Shown here: piece after piece, positions 46,045 through 56,244 of the stretch
Position numbering within the stretch: position 1 is the stretch's first letter
Layout: each line of letters starts with the position of its first letter
From: Aporhodopirellula rubra
GTDB taxonomy: Bacteria > Planctomycetota > Planctomycetia > Pirellulales > Pirellulaceae
Assembly (NCBI RefSeq): GCF_014192335.1
Contig: NZ_JACHXU010000022.1
Location: 78,731 to 142,730 of the forward strand
Length of the DNA stretch: 64,000 nt
Direction of reading: 5' to 3'
Position numbers and translations under genes: made by a program
The notes under the pieces: model-generated
The model's database searches: none
Seen by the model: the letters and a program-made list of their open reading frames with translations, nothing else
What the model was told of the DNA's origin: nothing

Positions 46045-49011
46045 TCACTGTAACGATCTTCCCGCTTGCAGCAAACCGAGCGGTTCGGCTCGCCCCGTTT
46101 TGATCGCTGGCCAGAGGCCTGCGAGTAGGCACAGCATCAAGGTGAGTGCGAACCCGAACGACAAATGCATCCACGGGATTCGGAACGATGGCGGGCCTGC
46201 GAACCAGCCTCCGAATTGGGCCATGCCGACGCCGCACCAGCCCGCGATCAAACCAAACAGGAGGCTGAGCACGCACGCGGCGATGCCGATGAGGATCGTC
46301 TCCGCAATCACCAGGCGAACGAGTTGACCGCGAGTGACGCCGACCGAACGCATCACCCCAAATTCCCACGTGCGGGACCTCACCGAAGCAATGATTGTGT
46401 TGGCGACCGCGAGAGACATCACGATGAGTGTGATCAATGGCAGATAACTCATGCCCCAAATCATGTCGTCGGCTCGAAGTTGGATCGCTTTTTTGACATT
46501 CTCGGTCGTGGTCATTCGCGCGAACGGGCGATACGTTTGCACTTCTCCAACGCCCGCCGCGGTGAACGTACCACCAGCGTGACGCTCGGCAATCGACTGA
46601 AACTCGGCTTCAATCTGCTCGTGATCCGCCGTCGGTTGGAAGTTCACCCAGAAAAACTCGGTGCGTGGCAAGTGAAAGTCCTTCTGCACGTCCGATCGGT
46701 TGGCAAAGAGCATTGTGCCGGTGCGTACGAAATGGCGTCGAACCCCCGAGAACTTGGACACCCATTGCCATCCGGGTAACGCGACAACGCCAGCGATTTT
46801 GTATTCGACTCGCTCGTCGTCTGCTGACGGAGGAATGAAGGTCAGCGAGTCACCGACGCCTAGCCCGGTTGCCATCGCATAGTCCTCCGCGATCACGCAG
46901 GCTCCGCCGCCGGCGAGCGATTCGATCGCCGACTCGCGAGTTCCCTCGACGAAGGTCACCGGCAGCATTCCGGACGTGTCCGAAAATGCAAATTGCGGAT
47001 CAAGACCGCAGATAATAGCGTTGTCTGCCCCGGTACGAAGACGCGATGGTTCACCGGCGACGCCCCAATCCACTTTCGCTTGCTCAATGGCCAGCGGCAT
47101 TACTTCATCGGAATTGACGCCATCGACCTCACTGATCAGGGATTCGACTTCGGGAGCGATTCCAACGGGATGGAAGGCCACGAGTGCATCAGGCAGCCAA
47201 TTGCCGGGGGTGAACGGCACCAACATCGAATAGCCCCACGTTTGCGTCGACGCGTACAGTCCTAGCCCAACCGACAGCGCCAACGTCGCGCCGACGGATC
47301 GCCACAGGTTGCTCGACAATTGCGTCTTCATCATTCGTGGATCGAGTCGCAAAACGTTCGTCACGATGGGAGCAAACAACCGTTCGCCAAGGACAACGAT
47401 CGCGGGAGCTAACAAGATCATTCCAACCAACAACATGGGATAGGTGATGAATGAATAGCACCACTTTCTTACGTCGTCATCCATCGGCAATGCAAAGACG
47501 ACGATCGGAGTCGACACGACGAGAGCCAAACCGATAACCCCGAACATCGCCCAGGAATTCAAACGTCGCGTTGTCGCACGATCCGACATCGCATCGAGTG
47601 GGCGTATTCGCATCGCTCGCCAAGCAGGCAACACCGCAGCACCGATCGCGCCGACCATGACCGTCACGCCCGTCAACAGGACACAGCTCCAACCAAGTAC
47701 TGCGCCGGAGCTAAACAATCCTGGGAGCATACGGCCACCGACGAGCACCATGAGCCATCCGGCAAACAAACCGCCCGTCCAGCCAATCAACGCAAACGCG
47801 ATGCTCTCGATCGCAATGATGCTCGCGATTTGAGTTCGCGTCAGCGCGATCGCCCGCAGCATGGCGAACTCACGAATGCGTTCGGTCACTCCCATGCTGA
47901 GCGTTGAGAAGATGATGGCGATCGCAGCCAACGAAGCCATCCCCGTTGCTGCCCACGCCTGGGATTGCTGCCCGTAGACGCTGCGAGTCGATTCCAACCC
48001 CTTTCGAACGGCAAAATAGTCAACCAATTGCATCGGCGGATTGTAGGCGGCGAGTTTCGCTTGCCAAATGTCACGAAACTGGTCAATCGTGACCGTGTCG
48101 CGAATCGCAATTTGCAATACCTGCGGTTTGGCGGTGTAGCCGTTGATTTTGCTCGCGACGTCCGGTCGAACGTAGATCGCACTCGCGGCAACGCCCTGGA
48201 TCATCCCGCTCGGTAAGCTGATATTGACTTGTGCCTTGTCTGTAAGTGTTTGCGGTCTTGGCTCGCGACGCGGCAACAAATCATCGCGTGGCTTTTCGCG
48301 GTGTCCGCCTTCCTCGCTTGCGGCTCCTTGACTCCTCCCGCCTCCGCGTCTCCCGCCCCCTGCGCCCCCACGCAGCGACGGCGCTTCTGGGGCCTGTTCG
48401 ACGATGCCCACCACCGAAAGCCGTAGGCGGTTACCGAACGTGGTGACCTGCAACTCATCTCCGACGTTGACCTGCATCTCTTTCGCGACGTTTTCACCGA
48501 GTACGGCCGACATCGATCCCGCGTCATCGTCTAGCCACCTCCCCTCAACCAACTCATAGGGTGCCTCCAGTGCAGGAGTACTGACCAGCGTTGGACCGAC
48601 CGGTGGTGCTCCGTTGACAGGCGGCCGATCGCCGACGAGCAGCCCGAGCGACGACTCCGACTCGTCCTCGCCCTTGTCGCGTCTGACTTTTGTCGCCGAC
48701 ACGCGAGCGTTGCTAACCGGATTGACTTCCAACACTCCCGCGTCTTGCGACAAGATCGCGATCAGTGAGTCGTCGATTGTCGGAGTCGGAGTACCAGGAG
48801 GCCCACCGATGGGCATGATCAAGGCGTCGTATCGTCCCAGGTACTTTCCCGCATTCTCATCGAACTGCGAAACCAAGGCGTCATACCCGCTGACAACCCA
48901 AACCACGGCACAGGTCGAAGCGACGATGCCCAACGTGGTGACGATCGCGCGTCCCGGATGCATACGCAATTGTGAGAAGACAAGTCGAGCGAGAAAGCGA
49001 AGTTGGTTCAT
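46045..49011 (-). CDS. Large FtsX-type ABC transporter permease
   Basis: A 988-residue permease. The ATG at 49011 begins MNQLRFLARLVFSQLRMHPG before the first helix (about 24-44). A first periplasmic MacB-type domain (about 50-360) is followed by an FtsX domain with SLAAIAIIFSTLSMGVTERIREFAMLRAI and two more helices. The pattern then repeats: a second large periplasmic domain (about 600-850) and a second FtsX domain ending LLQAGRSLQ. The first periplasmic domain has a Gly/Arg-rich insert (GGAGGGRRGGGRSQG, about 218-232). Such permeases export lipids, peptides or siderophores with a LolD/MacB-type ATPase. No ATPase is adjacent on its own strand; the candidates are at 49508 and 55349. Confidence 0.92.
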   Translation of the reverse strand: MNQLRFLARLVFSQLRMHPGRAIVTTLGIVASTCAVVWVVSGYDALVSQFDENAGKYLGRYDALIMPIGGPPGTPTPTIDDSLIAILSQDAGVLEVNPVSNARVSATKVRRDKGEDESESSLGLLVGDRPPVNGAPPVGPTLVSTPALEAPYELVEGRWLDDDAGSMSAVLGENVAKEMQVNVGDELQVTTFGNRLRLSVVGIVEQAPEAPSLRGGAGGGRRGGGRSQGAASEEGGHREKPRDDLLPRREPRPQTLTDKAQVNISLPSGMIQGVAASAIYVRPDVASKINGYTAKPQVLQIAIRDTVTIDQFRDIWQAKLAAYNPPMQLVDYFAVRKGLESTRSVYGQQSQAWAATGMASLAAIAIIFSTLSMGVTERIREFAMLRAIALTRTQIASIIAIESIAFALIGWTGGLFAGWLMVLVGGRMLPGLFSSGAVLGWSCVLLTGVTVMVGAIGAAVLPAWRAMRIRPLDAMSDRATTRRLNSWAMFGVIGLALVVSTPIVVFALPMDDDVRKWCYSFITYPMLLVGMILLAPAIVVLGERLFAPIVTNVLRLDPRMMKTQLSSNLWRSVGATLALSVGLGLYASTQTWGYSMLVPFTPGNWLPDALVAFHPVGIAPEVESLISEVDGVNSDEVMPLAIEQAKVDWGVAGEPSRLRTGADNAIICGLDPQFAFSDTSGMLPVTFVEGTRESAIESLAGGGACVIAEDYAMATGLGVGDSLTFIPPSADDERVEYKIAGVVALPGWQWVSKFSGVRRHFVRTGTMLFANRSDVQKDFHLPRTEFFWVNFQPTADHEQIEAEFQSIAERHAGGTFTAAGVGEVQTYRPFARMTTTENVKKAIQLRADDMIWGMSYLPLITLIVMSLAVANTIIASVRSRTWEFGVMRSVGVTRGQLVRLVIAETILIGIAACVLSLLFGLIAGWCGVGMAQFGGWFAGPPSFRIPWMHLSFGFALTLMLCLLAGLWPAIKTGRAEPLGLLQAGRSLQ

Positions 49012-49507
49012 AGGTGGTGGTGCAATGCCAATGAGGAGGCGAGGACGGTAGTGCTGCGAGATGTCGGGACTAATTACGAAAAGCATGCGTGTTTGCTCGC
49101 TACGCGCTTCGCGACATGTCGCCGATTGCGATCAAAGATCGTTGGTGTGTTGGGCAGTTCGATTGACGAGTCCGGCGGGTCGATTCGCAAAGGGCTGTGT
49201 GAATTCCACTGAAATGGTGATTCACCAACGCGGCTTCGCGGTTGCTGGGAACGCCGATTGCAATAGCTATGCCAACGTCCGATTTGTCAACAACGTTCGG
49301 CAAATCAAAGGTGCTCGCTCATGGGAGCGACGCAAGTTCCGCCGTCGATGACGGGAATCCCGTCACGTCGCATTCATGCTGCCGTACCAGTTCGCCGAAT
49401 CTTTGGCGGCTCTCAACGAAAGTTGAACACTCGACGGCCAAATGTTTGTATCGATCGACAATTCGCTTCGCTGAACCCGTCCCACCTGATTACCTGCTTC
49501 CGCCCTC
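49012..49507. other. Divergent promoter region between permease and ATPase
   Basis: 496 bp without a supported gene. No Fur-box-like sequence was seen here, unlike at 56244. Confidence 0.4.
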
Positions 49508-50290
49508 TTGAGAAATTCGCCCGCCGTGCAACGCTTCGACACAACGACACCACTTGTGGTTGACAATGCCCTTAAGACCTACAAACAGGGTGCTTCCACA
49601 ATCCACGCCCTCGACGGCGTTTCCTTGTCCATCGCCTCCGGTGAATTTGTTGCCGTGATGGGTGCGAGCGGTTCTGGAAAGAGCACTCTGCTGCATGCGA
49701 TGGCAGGTCTGATCGACATCGATGACGGGCGTGTCGTAATCGCCGGACAGGATTTATCAGAACTCTCCGATGGGGCACTGACTCGATTTCGACGCGATAA
49801 TCTCGGTATCGTCTTTCAGTCTTACAACCTCATTCCCAGTCTTTCCGCGGAAGACAACATCCGGTTACCCGTTCCTGCTGGGAAAAAGAGTGAACTCGAC
49901 ACCACCGTCAACGACTTACTCGAGCGCCTCGGCATGTCCGCACGTCGCCATCATAAACCCGGTGCTTTGTCAGGAGGCGAGCAACAGCGAATTGCGATTG
50001 CCCGTGCATTGATTTGCAACCCTGCGATTCTGCTAGCAGATGAACCGACTGGGAGTCTGGATTCAGTTTCGGGGACGCAAATCTGTGAACTGCTCCGTGC
50101 GCTCGCGGACGAACAAGGCCGCTCGATCGTGATGGTGACCCACGAACCTCACGTCGCGATGTGGGCCGACCGCATTTGTGTGTTAAAAGACGGAAGCAAT
50201 TTAGCCGAACTCAAAACGGATGGGCGTCGTGACCCACAAACCGTCGCCCGGAATTACCAAGAAGCTCTCGGCGCGGAGGCGGTAGCGTGA
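49508..50290 (+). CDS. ABC transporter ATP-binding protein (MacB/LolD type)
   Basis: A 260-residue ATPase. The start is uncertain: TTG at 49508 is used because there is no ATG before the conserved core; GTG at 49526 is the other choice. Walker A GASGSGKST is at 52-60, the signature LSGGEQQR at 154-161 and Walker B ILLADEPTG with Glu179. IVFQSYNLIPSLSAEDN is the typical Q-loop of the MacB/LolD family. It overlaps the following permease by four bases (GTGA), so the two make one transporter. Confidence 0.94.
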   Translation: MRNSPAVQRFDTTTPLVVDNALKTYKQGASTIHALDGVSLSIASGEFVAVMGASGSGKSTLLHAMAGLIDIDDGRVVIAGQDLSELSDGALTRFRRDNLGIVFQSYNLIPSLSAEDNIRLPVPAGKKSELDTTVNDLLERLGMSARRHHKPGALSGGEQQRIAIARALICNPAILLADEPTGSLDSVSGTQICELLRALADEQGRSIVMVTHEPHVAMWADRICVLKDGSNLAELKTDGRRDPQTVARNYQEALGAEAVA

Positions 50291-53091
50291 GCAAGGTTCT
50301 CAAACTCGCAATCGCCTTCTTGCGTGAGCGAAAAACACGCACGGTGCTGACCGTCGTGGCAACATCGGCCGCCGTCAGCATGGTGATCTGGGTCACCAGC
50401 AGCTACGAAGCACTGCACAAAACGTACGACGAGTACGCGAACCTAGCACTCGGCCGCTATGAACTCGCAATCGCGCCGATCAGCGGTGAGCCTACTGACT
50501 ATGTGCCACACGAAGCGGTCAATTCGCTAAGAGAGGACGCTGCCGTGAATGCGGTCGATCCGATGTGGGCTGGCCGAATCCCGGTGGTCGAACTCCAAGA
50601 CGCGCCACTACCGATCGAGCAAACCGCACGTGGGCGAGACTCCGGTTCGGGGTCTCACAGCCCGCTGCCATCACTGATGTTCATCGCCACGGACGCCCCC
50701 GAACCGCCGTTTGAAATGGCCGAAGGAGATTGGGTCGGCGGCGAATCGGACGAAGCCCCCAATTCGGAAGACGTTGTCCCCAACATCGTCGTTCGGGCTG
50801 ATGTTGCCACGCGACGTGGAATTTCACTCGGTGATCAGTTGACGTTGGAATTACCTCGTCCTAACGCATCGGGCGAAACAACGCTCGCCGTCAACGTCGG
50901 CGGCATTGTTAACGCGCCGACGTTGCATGGTGCGGGTTCAGCAGGTATCCCGATGCTGACACCGAGTTCTGGTGAAGCGTTCTTGTCCGTGCCACTGATC
51001 GAGCGCATCACTGGCGAGCCATTTCAAATCAGCCTACTCGGCGTGGCCGTCGATCCGAAAGCGGACATAACGAAGTTTCGCTTCAGTTGGGGGCCGCGGT
51101 TAAGTGACTATTCTGTGCCGTTGCAGTTTCAACAGGCGTTCGAGATTGAAGAGGCTCTCGATCAAGCCTCGGCGGCTCAGAACGTTCGGATGCAGTCTTA
51201 CGCTGCGACGGGAGTAGCGATGTTGGTTGCGATGCTGGTCATCTTCTGTTCACTCAGCATGGGAGTGACCGAACGGATTCGGCAGTACGCGATCCTCCGT
51301 GCCGTCGTGTTAACTCGCAGCCAAGTCGGCTCGTTAATCGTTATCGAAGGGCTCGTTCTCGGAATCGTCGGCTTGGTTGCCGGCATCGCTTTAGGGTGGG
51401 GCCTGCTAAAGTTCGTTGAAAGCCTATTCGGCAGTTTGCTGTACCATGGGGTTGGATTCGGCACCAGCAGTTTGGTCCTTGCGACAATCGCGGCGATCGG
51501 CGGTGCGTTGTTGGCGTCGATCATTCCGGCGTACCAAGCCACGCGAGTAAAACCGGTTGACGCGATGGCTCCGCGACAAGCCGCCTCCGGCTCTACCTCC
51601 CTAACGTGGCCGAGCCTGATCGTGGGGACGATCCTACTTGCGATCGGGCCGCTTCTGTCGTTCGTTTTTCCGCCGAACGAGGAGAAGATTTGGTTTGCCA
51701 TGGCAGCCAGTTTCGCGAGCATCGCGATTGGATTCGTCGTTCTCGCACCTTCCATTGTTGTCTTGGTCGATCGCTTGTTCGGGCCGTTGTTAGCTCGTGT
51801 CTTTAGCGTCGACCCAAAATTGCTCGCCAGCCAAGTCACCAGCAATATTTGGCGCACCGTGGGGGCTTCGGTTTCCATGGCGTTCGGATTGGGCCTATTC
51901 GTGGGCATTCAGGTTTGGGGATTCACCATGTTGGAGGCCTTCGTTCCGGGTGATTGGACGCCCGATGCGATCGCGATTCTGGAACCTGGTCTCCCGGTGG
52001 AAGAGGTCACCAAAATAGCGGCGTTGCCAGATGTGGATGAATCGCGATGCCTGCCTCTCGTTGTGGAACAACCGCGGCTTGTTGATGACATCACCGGCAG
52101 TGCGGCGCGACCGTCCGTCATCCGGCAAGACAACGTGATCATCGTGGGACTCGATCCCCGTGGGGCTTTTTCAGGTCACACACCTTTGCTGCAACTCGAC
52201 TGGGTCGAAGGGAACGCTGACGAAGCGGTCGCGAAAATGCAGCAAGGACACGCCTGTGTCGTCCCCGATCATTTTCTGGCAGAAACCGGTTTGCGACTGG
52301 GTGATACGATCGCGGTTGATCCGCCTCGCAACGCGGGGGCGACGGCCGCTTACACGATCGTGGGTTCGGTCAAGTTGCCAGGTTGGCACTGGCAAACAAA
52401 ACTGACCGGTTTGCGGCCGCGAACCCATCGCGCCGCGGCACTCATTTTTGCAGACTACGATTCCGTCGCGGATGATTTTGACTTGCCCGTTGCCTCTCAC
52501 GTTTGGCTTTCGTACGCACACGATTCGGTTGATGACGAGAAGCTCGAGAATTCTATTGCGGGATTGGTTAAATCAGCGCATGGTCCGCGCGCGGCGAGCG
52601 ACGAGGTGGGCGTCAAGGTCGTCTCGATTGAGAGCATTCGCGATCGACTGCTCAACGGAGCACGTCGATGGTTGTGGATGATTAGCGTGTTGCCGTTGGT
52701 GACATTACTGATCGCAAGCATCGGTGTACTGAACGTAATCTTAGCATCGGTTCGTGCGAGGCGATGGGAGTTCGGAGTCCTCCGATCCATTGGCTTCACC
52801 AGCAATGAACTCGCTCGAGCGATTCTGGTCGAAGGGTTAATGATTGCGTTGATGGCGGCGGTGCTGAGCATTGGATTTGGGATTTTGACCGGTTGGTGCG
52901 GAGCCGAGTTGGCTCAGTACGTCAGCTTCTTTGGTGGCCTTCATCCTCCAATGGTGATCCCTTGGATTCCGATAGTCGGTGGCGCCGTCTTCGTTGGGGT
53001 ATTGGGCATGCTAACGGCAACCTGGCCCGCAGTTTCGATCCGCAGATCGCGTCCGATGAGTCTGCTGCAATCGGGCACTGATGCTATGTAG
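50287..53091 (+). CDS. Large FtsX-type ABC transporter permease
   Basis: A 934-residue permease, starting with GTG at the ATPase stop. It is homologous in layout to the permease at 46045-49011: first helix at about 18-38 (TVLTVVATSAAVSMVIWVTS), periplasmic domain, FtsX block with MLVIFCSLSMGVTERIRQYA, a second periplasmic domain and a last FtsX block (TLLIASIGVLNVILASVRAR, WEFGVLRSIGFT). The end RRSRPMSLLQSG matches the other permease. The shared design shows that the two are paralogues. Substrate unknown; the iron-linked neighbours suggest siderophore or envelope traffic, which is inference. Confidence 0.93.
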   Translation: MSKVLKLAIAFLRERKTRTVLTVVATSAAVSMVIWVTSSYEALHKTYDEYANLALGRYELAIAPISGEPTDYVPHEAVNSLREDAAVNAVDPMWAGRIPVVELQDAPLPIEQTARGRDSGSGSHSPLPSLMFIATDAPEPPFEMAEGDWVGGESDEAPNSEDVVPNIVVRADVATRRGISLGDQLTLELPRPNASGETTLAVNVGGIVNAPTLHGAGSAGIPMLTPSSGEAFLSVPLIERITGEPFQISLLGVAVDPKADITKFRFSWGPRLSDYSVPLQFQQAFEIEEALDQASAAQNVRMQSYAATGVAMLVAMLVIFCSLSMGVTERIRQYAILRAVVLTRSQVGSLIVIEGLVLGIVGLVAGIALGWGLLKFVESLFGSLLYHGVGFGTSSLVLATIAAIGGALLASIIPAYQATRVKPVDAMAPRQAASGSTSLTWPSLIVGTILLAIGPLLSFVFPPNEEKIWFAMAASFASIAIGFVVLAPSIVVLVDRLFGPLLARVFSVDPKLLASQVTSNIWRTVGASVSMAFGLGLFVGIQVWGFTMLEAFVPGDWTPDAIAILEPGLPVEEVTKIAALPDVDESRCLPLVVEQPRLVDDITGSAARPSVIRQDNVIIVGLDPRGAFSGHTPLLQLDWVEGNADEAVAKMQQGHACVVPDHFLAETGLRLGDTIAVDPPRNAGATAAYTIVGSVKLPGWHWQTKLTGLRPRTHRAAALIFADYDSVADDFDLPVASHVWLSYAHDSVDDEKLENSIAGLVKSAHGPRAASDEVGVKVVSIESIRDRLLNGARRWLWMISVLPLVTLLIASIGVLNVILASVRARRWEFGVLRSIGFTSNELARAILVEGLMIALMAAVLSIGFGILTGWCGAELAQYVSFFGGLHPPMVIPWIPIVGGAVFVGVLGMLTATWPAVSIRRSRPMSLLQSGTDAM

Positions 53092-53408
53092 CGATCACCA
53101 CGCTACCTCGACGCCCGCAAACCGCCGGTTTGCGACATTTACGCCCCATCTTGCGAACCACCATCACTACCGTTGACGCCTTGATCCCGTTGTTTTTTTG
53201 GGGAATCACCTCCGGCCCAATGCATCAGTCCGTTGGCGAATTCGCCAGACGCTAGAATTTTGCTTACAAGCTCAATCACTTAGGTCTTGGTGCCATGCTT
53301 CTACTGTATCCTCAAAGAACACCTTACCTTGTGTTCCGACTAAGCAACGTAGTCGCGGCGAAGTGAGATCATGGGCGTCTCACGAGGCGATACGATGGCG
53401 CCCGTTCG
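53092..53408. other. Intergenic stretch between convergent permease and esterase genes
   Basis: 317 bp with no supported gene. Apart from the hairpin at 53116-53134 nothing stands out. Confidence 0.4.
53116..53134 (+). terminator. Hairpin terminator after ABC permease
   Basis: CGCAAACC-GCC-GGTTTGCG is a perfect 8-bp stem with a 3-base loop, 24 bases after the permease stop. ACATTT follows, so the T-run is poor. Confidence 0.45.
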
Positions 53409-55028
53409 TTATTGAAGCAGGTGCATGATGCCATCGGCAAAGCTGTGCCTCCAATAGAAGTAACCGTGGCCGCCTACGAACTCACCGTATGTCACGTCAT
53501 AACCTTTCGCCTGCAAGACGTCACGCAAGTGCTTGGTGCACTGTAGGATCCCGCTCGGTTCCTCAAATGTTCCCGCTTGCAAGTAGTACCGGACCGGTTG
53601 CGACGGCGCCGATACGTATTGGCGTGTCAGCCACTGCGACTCGCTTTCGCCTTTCGTTTCAAACCCGCCGGGTGCCCACCAAAGCGAACCCGATTGGCTA
53701 AAGACGTTGCCGAAGAGTTCAGGATGCTTCAGGCCAATAAATACTGAGCAAAGTCCGCCAAAGCTGGCTCCTGCGACGACGGTGCGTTCTCTCGATGCGG
53801 TGACGTTTTGTGTCTTTGCCCATGGCATCAACTCTTCGCCAATGAAGCGAGCAAAATCATTGTTGCACGGTAGTTCCGTCGAACGACTCTTCTGGCTCGG
53901 GTTGCTGATCATGATCGCGGCGGTGGGAGGAATCTTCCCGGCGGCGACGAGGTTGTCCATGATGATGGGAACACGGACTTCGTCGCGATATTGGTCTCCG
54001 TCAAAGGTGACTACGAAAGCCCTTTCCGGATCGTTTGCTTCGTATCCGGCAGACCGATAGACGTGGATATCGCGCGTGTTACCAAGAATCTTGCTCGTCA
54101 AACGATGCGTTTCGACGGTGCCTTTGGGGTGACTCGGATAGACCGTCGACCATACCGCTTTGGGTGCGTCGGGCAGTTCAACGATCGAGAACCCTTCATA
54201 GTCGTCGATCGGCTCATCGGGTTCGTGCAGCGGATTGAGGGGATCACGCTGCGCGGTCGCTAGGATCGCCCGACGTCGCTGTGTCGATGTGCCTGGGAAA
54301 TCCGGTACATCGGGCGCCAGTCGGTAGTTGATGCGTGCCGTGTCGGGAACTCGATAACTGTGGTACCAGATGTTGCTGTCGCGGAGTTGTTTCAATTCGT
54401 CGTGATCGCCTGACGGGGCACCAAAGATTCGAACGTTCCGCTTGGCGCCGCGCCATAGAAACGTGACCAACACTTCGTCCTCGGGGAGCGACGGTTTGAC
54501 GTTCGTCGTTTCAATCAACGGAGTACCTTGGGAAACGATTTCGCTCCAGCATTTCGAAATGTCCTCGCCAGCGTCAAGCCGCTTGCGCAGCTCTCTCAAT
54601 TTCGGACTGGCGACTTCTTCGGCGATTGGCGTTTGATCGGCGAGTGCGAGAACACTATCGAGCTGCAACTTGTAGCCTGTCCCCCTTTGCCCACTCACCT
54701 TAAACGAGTACGGACCGCGATCGCTCGCCACAAACATAAAACTCTGCACCGTCCCAATGCTAGACGCCAAACGGCGCAGCTTGGACTGATCGCGGCCCAA
54801 CAGCCACACCGTGATCTCCTCTCCACGAACGGATCCGCGCACAAAATCGCCGGGCGATAGGTCGATGCGAATGGATTGAGAATCCTCGGCTGAAGATAGC
54901 TCGCCGTCATACGCCGCCCCATCGATCGGCTGGATCACACTGACCTCATCCGCGCTACCCGCAAAGGGTGAACAGACGTGGCAAAGGAACAAGATGGCTA
55001 AAAGACGCTTCGTCACACTATTCTCCAT
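53409..55028 (-). CDS. Secreted enterochelin-esterase-like hydrolase
   Basis: A 539-residue esterase with a signal peptide (about 1-26). Residues 30-140 resemble a bacterial pre-peptidase-type beta domain. Residues 180-330 match the N-terminal domain of enterochelin esterases (VLVTFLWRGAKRNVRIFG, YHSYRVPDTARINYRLAPD). The alpha/beta-hydrolase domain follows with the nucleophile elbow GASFGG near 421 and a catalytic His in GGHGYFYWR near 521. Fes-type enzymes cut siderophore esters to free iron, but many secreted relatives act on other esters. Here it lies between MacB-type transporter genes and close to a Fur-box operon. Confidence 0.9.
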   Translation of the reverse strand: MENSVTKRLLAILFLCHVCSPFAGSADEVSVIQPIDGAAYDGELSSAEDSQSIRIDLSPGDFVRGSVRGEEITVWLLGRDQSKLRRLASSIGTVQSFMFVASDRGPYSFKVSGQRGTGYKLQLDSVLALADQTPIAEEVASPKLRELRKRLDAGEDISKCWSEIVSQGTPLIETTNVKPSLPEDEVLVTFLWRGAKRNVRIFGAPSGDHDELKQLRDSNIWYHSYRVPDTARINYRLAPDVPDFPGTSTQRRRAILATAQRDPLNPLHEPDEPIDDYEGFSIVELPDAPKAVWSTVYPSHPKGTVETHRLTSKILGNTRDIHVYRSAGYEANDPERAFVVTFDGDQYRDEVRVPIIMDNLVAAGKIPPTAAIMISNPSQKSRSTELPCNNDFARFIGEELMPWAKTQNVTASRERTVVAGASFGGLCSVFIGLKHPELFGNVFSQSGSLWWAPGGFETKGESESQWLTRQYVSAPSQPVRYYLQAGTFEEPSGILQCTKHLRDVLQAKGYDVTYGEFVGGHGYFYWRHSFADGIMHLLQ

Positions 55029-55348
55029 TTTAAAAACACGAACGTGAGGCGTCGTTCATCTCAACACGCGGAATGCCTGATGCAAACCCCACGGTGGAAA
55101 TTCAGTCACACGAGATGGGAACTTCGCCGTGGTGCTGCAGATGAGCAGGAACGTCGCGAGCATGTGAATTAGAAACTTCGTGTGTTTTGCCACCGAAATC
55201 ACCCGCGAGTCAATCACTGAAAGCGCACGTGAAAGGACGCTGGCACAGGTTGTGCTAAGGGACGTGAGCAAATGAGATCGCTGAGATATTAACGAAACAG
55301 CCCGCGGGGAACTTGTCCCCTATCCACACTCCGAGTCCGCATCCCTTC
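55029..55348. other. Divergent region between esterase and second ATPase
   Basis: 320 bp, no supported gene. A 71-codon minus-strand frame (55056-55271) has no ribosome site or family resemblance. Confidence 0.4.
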
Positions 55349-56140
55349 ATGACTGAATTCCCGCAACGCACGACATCGAAGCAACGCACGATGGCCGCCG
55401 TCAATCACGTATCGAAAGTCTATCGCCAAGGCGATCGATCGGTGGCCGCACTGCTGGACGTATGTTTGACCATCGCCGATGGCGAATTTGTGGCCGTTAT
55501 GGGGGCGAGTGGTTCTGGCAAAAGCACGCTGATGCATTTGATGGCCGGACTGACCCGCCCAACCAACGGGGACGTGACGATCGACGGGCAGAAACTGGAG
55601 AGTCTTTCAGATCGCAAGCTCACTCACTTCCGTCGACAGCATGTCGGGCTCGTCTTCCAAGCGTTCAATTTGATCCCGTCACTGACGGCCCGCGACAATA
55701 TTCTGTTTCCCCTCTTCGCGGCGGGACAAAAGAACATCGACGAGAGCGAACTCGATGACCTCGCCGACCGGCTCGGCATTCGAGACCGATTGACGCATCG
55801 TCCCGATTCGCTCAGTGGAGGCGAACAGCAACGGGTCGCGATTGCTCGAGCTCTGATCACCAACCCCGCAGTCATGTTTGCCGACGAACCCACCGGCAGT
55901 CTCGATTCCGTTACCGGACAATCCATCTGTGAGCTATCGCGACGGCTATGCGATAACGAGAAGCGGACCATCGTGATCGTAACCCACGAACCGAGCGTTG
56001 CCGCGTGGGCCGATCGCGTGATCGTTCTGAAAGACGGCAAAGTACTCAACGAATTCGCGACCGCGGACCACGGTGACGCTCAATCTCTCGCCACTCACTA
56101 CCACCGCCTGGTCGGTCCTCGGGAACCGGCTATCGCCTAA
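55349..56140 (+). CDS. ABC transporter ATP-binding protein (MacB/LolD type), no adjacent permease
   Basis: A 263-residue ATPase. The ATG at 55349 is preferred over an earlier alternative codon. Walker A GASGSGKST is at 52-60, signature LSGGEQQR near 155-162 and Walker B VMFADEPTG with Glu180. It is a clear paralogue of the ATPase at 49508 (same LVFQAFNLIPSLTARDN Q-loop). No permease follows it; the best partner is the minus-strand permease at 46045-49011, which also lacks its own ATPase. Confidence 0.94.
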   Translation: MTEFPQRTTSKQRTMAAVNHVSKVYRQGDRSVAALLDVCLTIADGEFVAVMGASGSGKSTLMHLMAGLTRPTNGDVTIDGQKLESLSDRKLTHFRRQHVGLVFQAFNLIPSLTARDNILFPLFAAGQKNIDESELDDLADRLGIRDRLTHRPDSLSGGEQQRVAIARALITNPAVMFADEPTGSLDSVTGQSICELSRRLCDNEKRTIVIVTHEPSVAAWADRVIVLKDGKVLNEFATADHGDAQSLATHYHRLVGPREPAIA

Positions 56141-56215
56141 CCCGCCCCTGCTGTCGGTCTCCCCGCCGCCCCCGCAACAAACGCTCAAAACTCTACATTT
56201 TTTGACAAGCCACCC

Positions 56216-56244
56216 TTGTACCGGACCGCCTTCAATCGCATAAT
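56216..56244 (+). promoter_or_regulatory. Sigma-70-type promoter of the DUF1559/PepSY operon
   Basis: TTGTAC (56216-56221) and CATAAT (56239-56244) are separated by 17 bases. The -10 matches TATAAT at five of six positions; the -35 is weaker. The Fur box begins at the last base of the -10, a usual position for repression. Confidence 0.5.

Noticed and set aside
55056..55271. 71-codon minus-strand frame upstream of the esterase
   Set aside because: No ribosome site and no family resemblance; it lies in the divergent control region.
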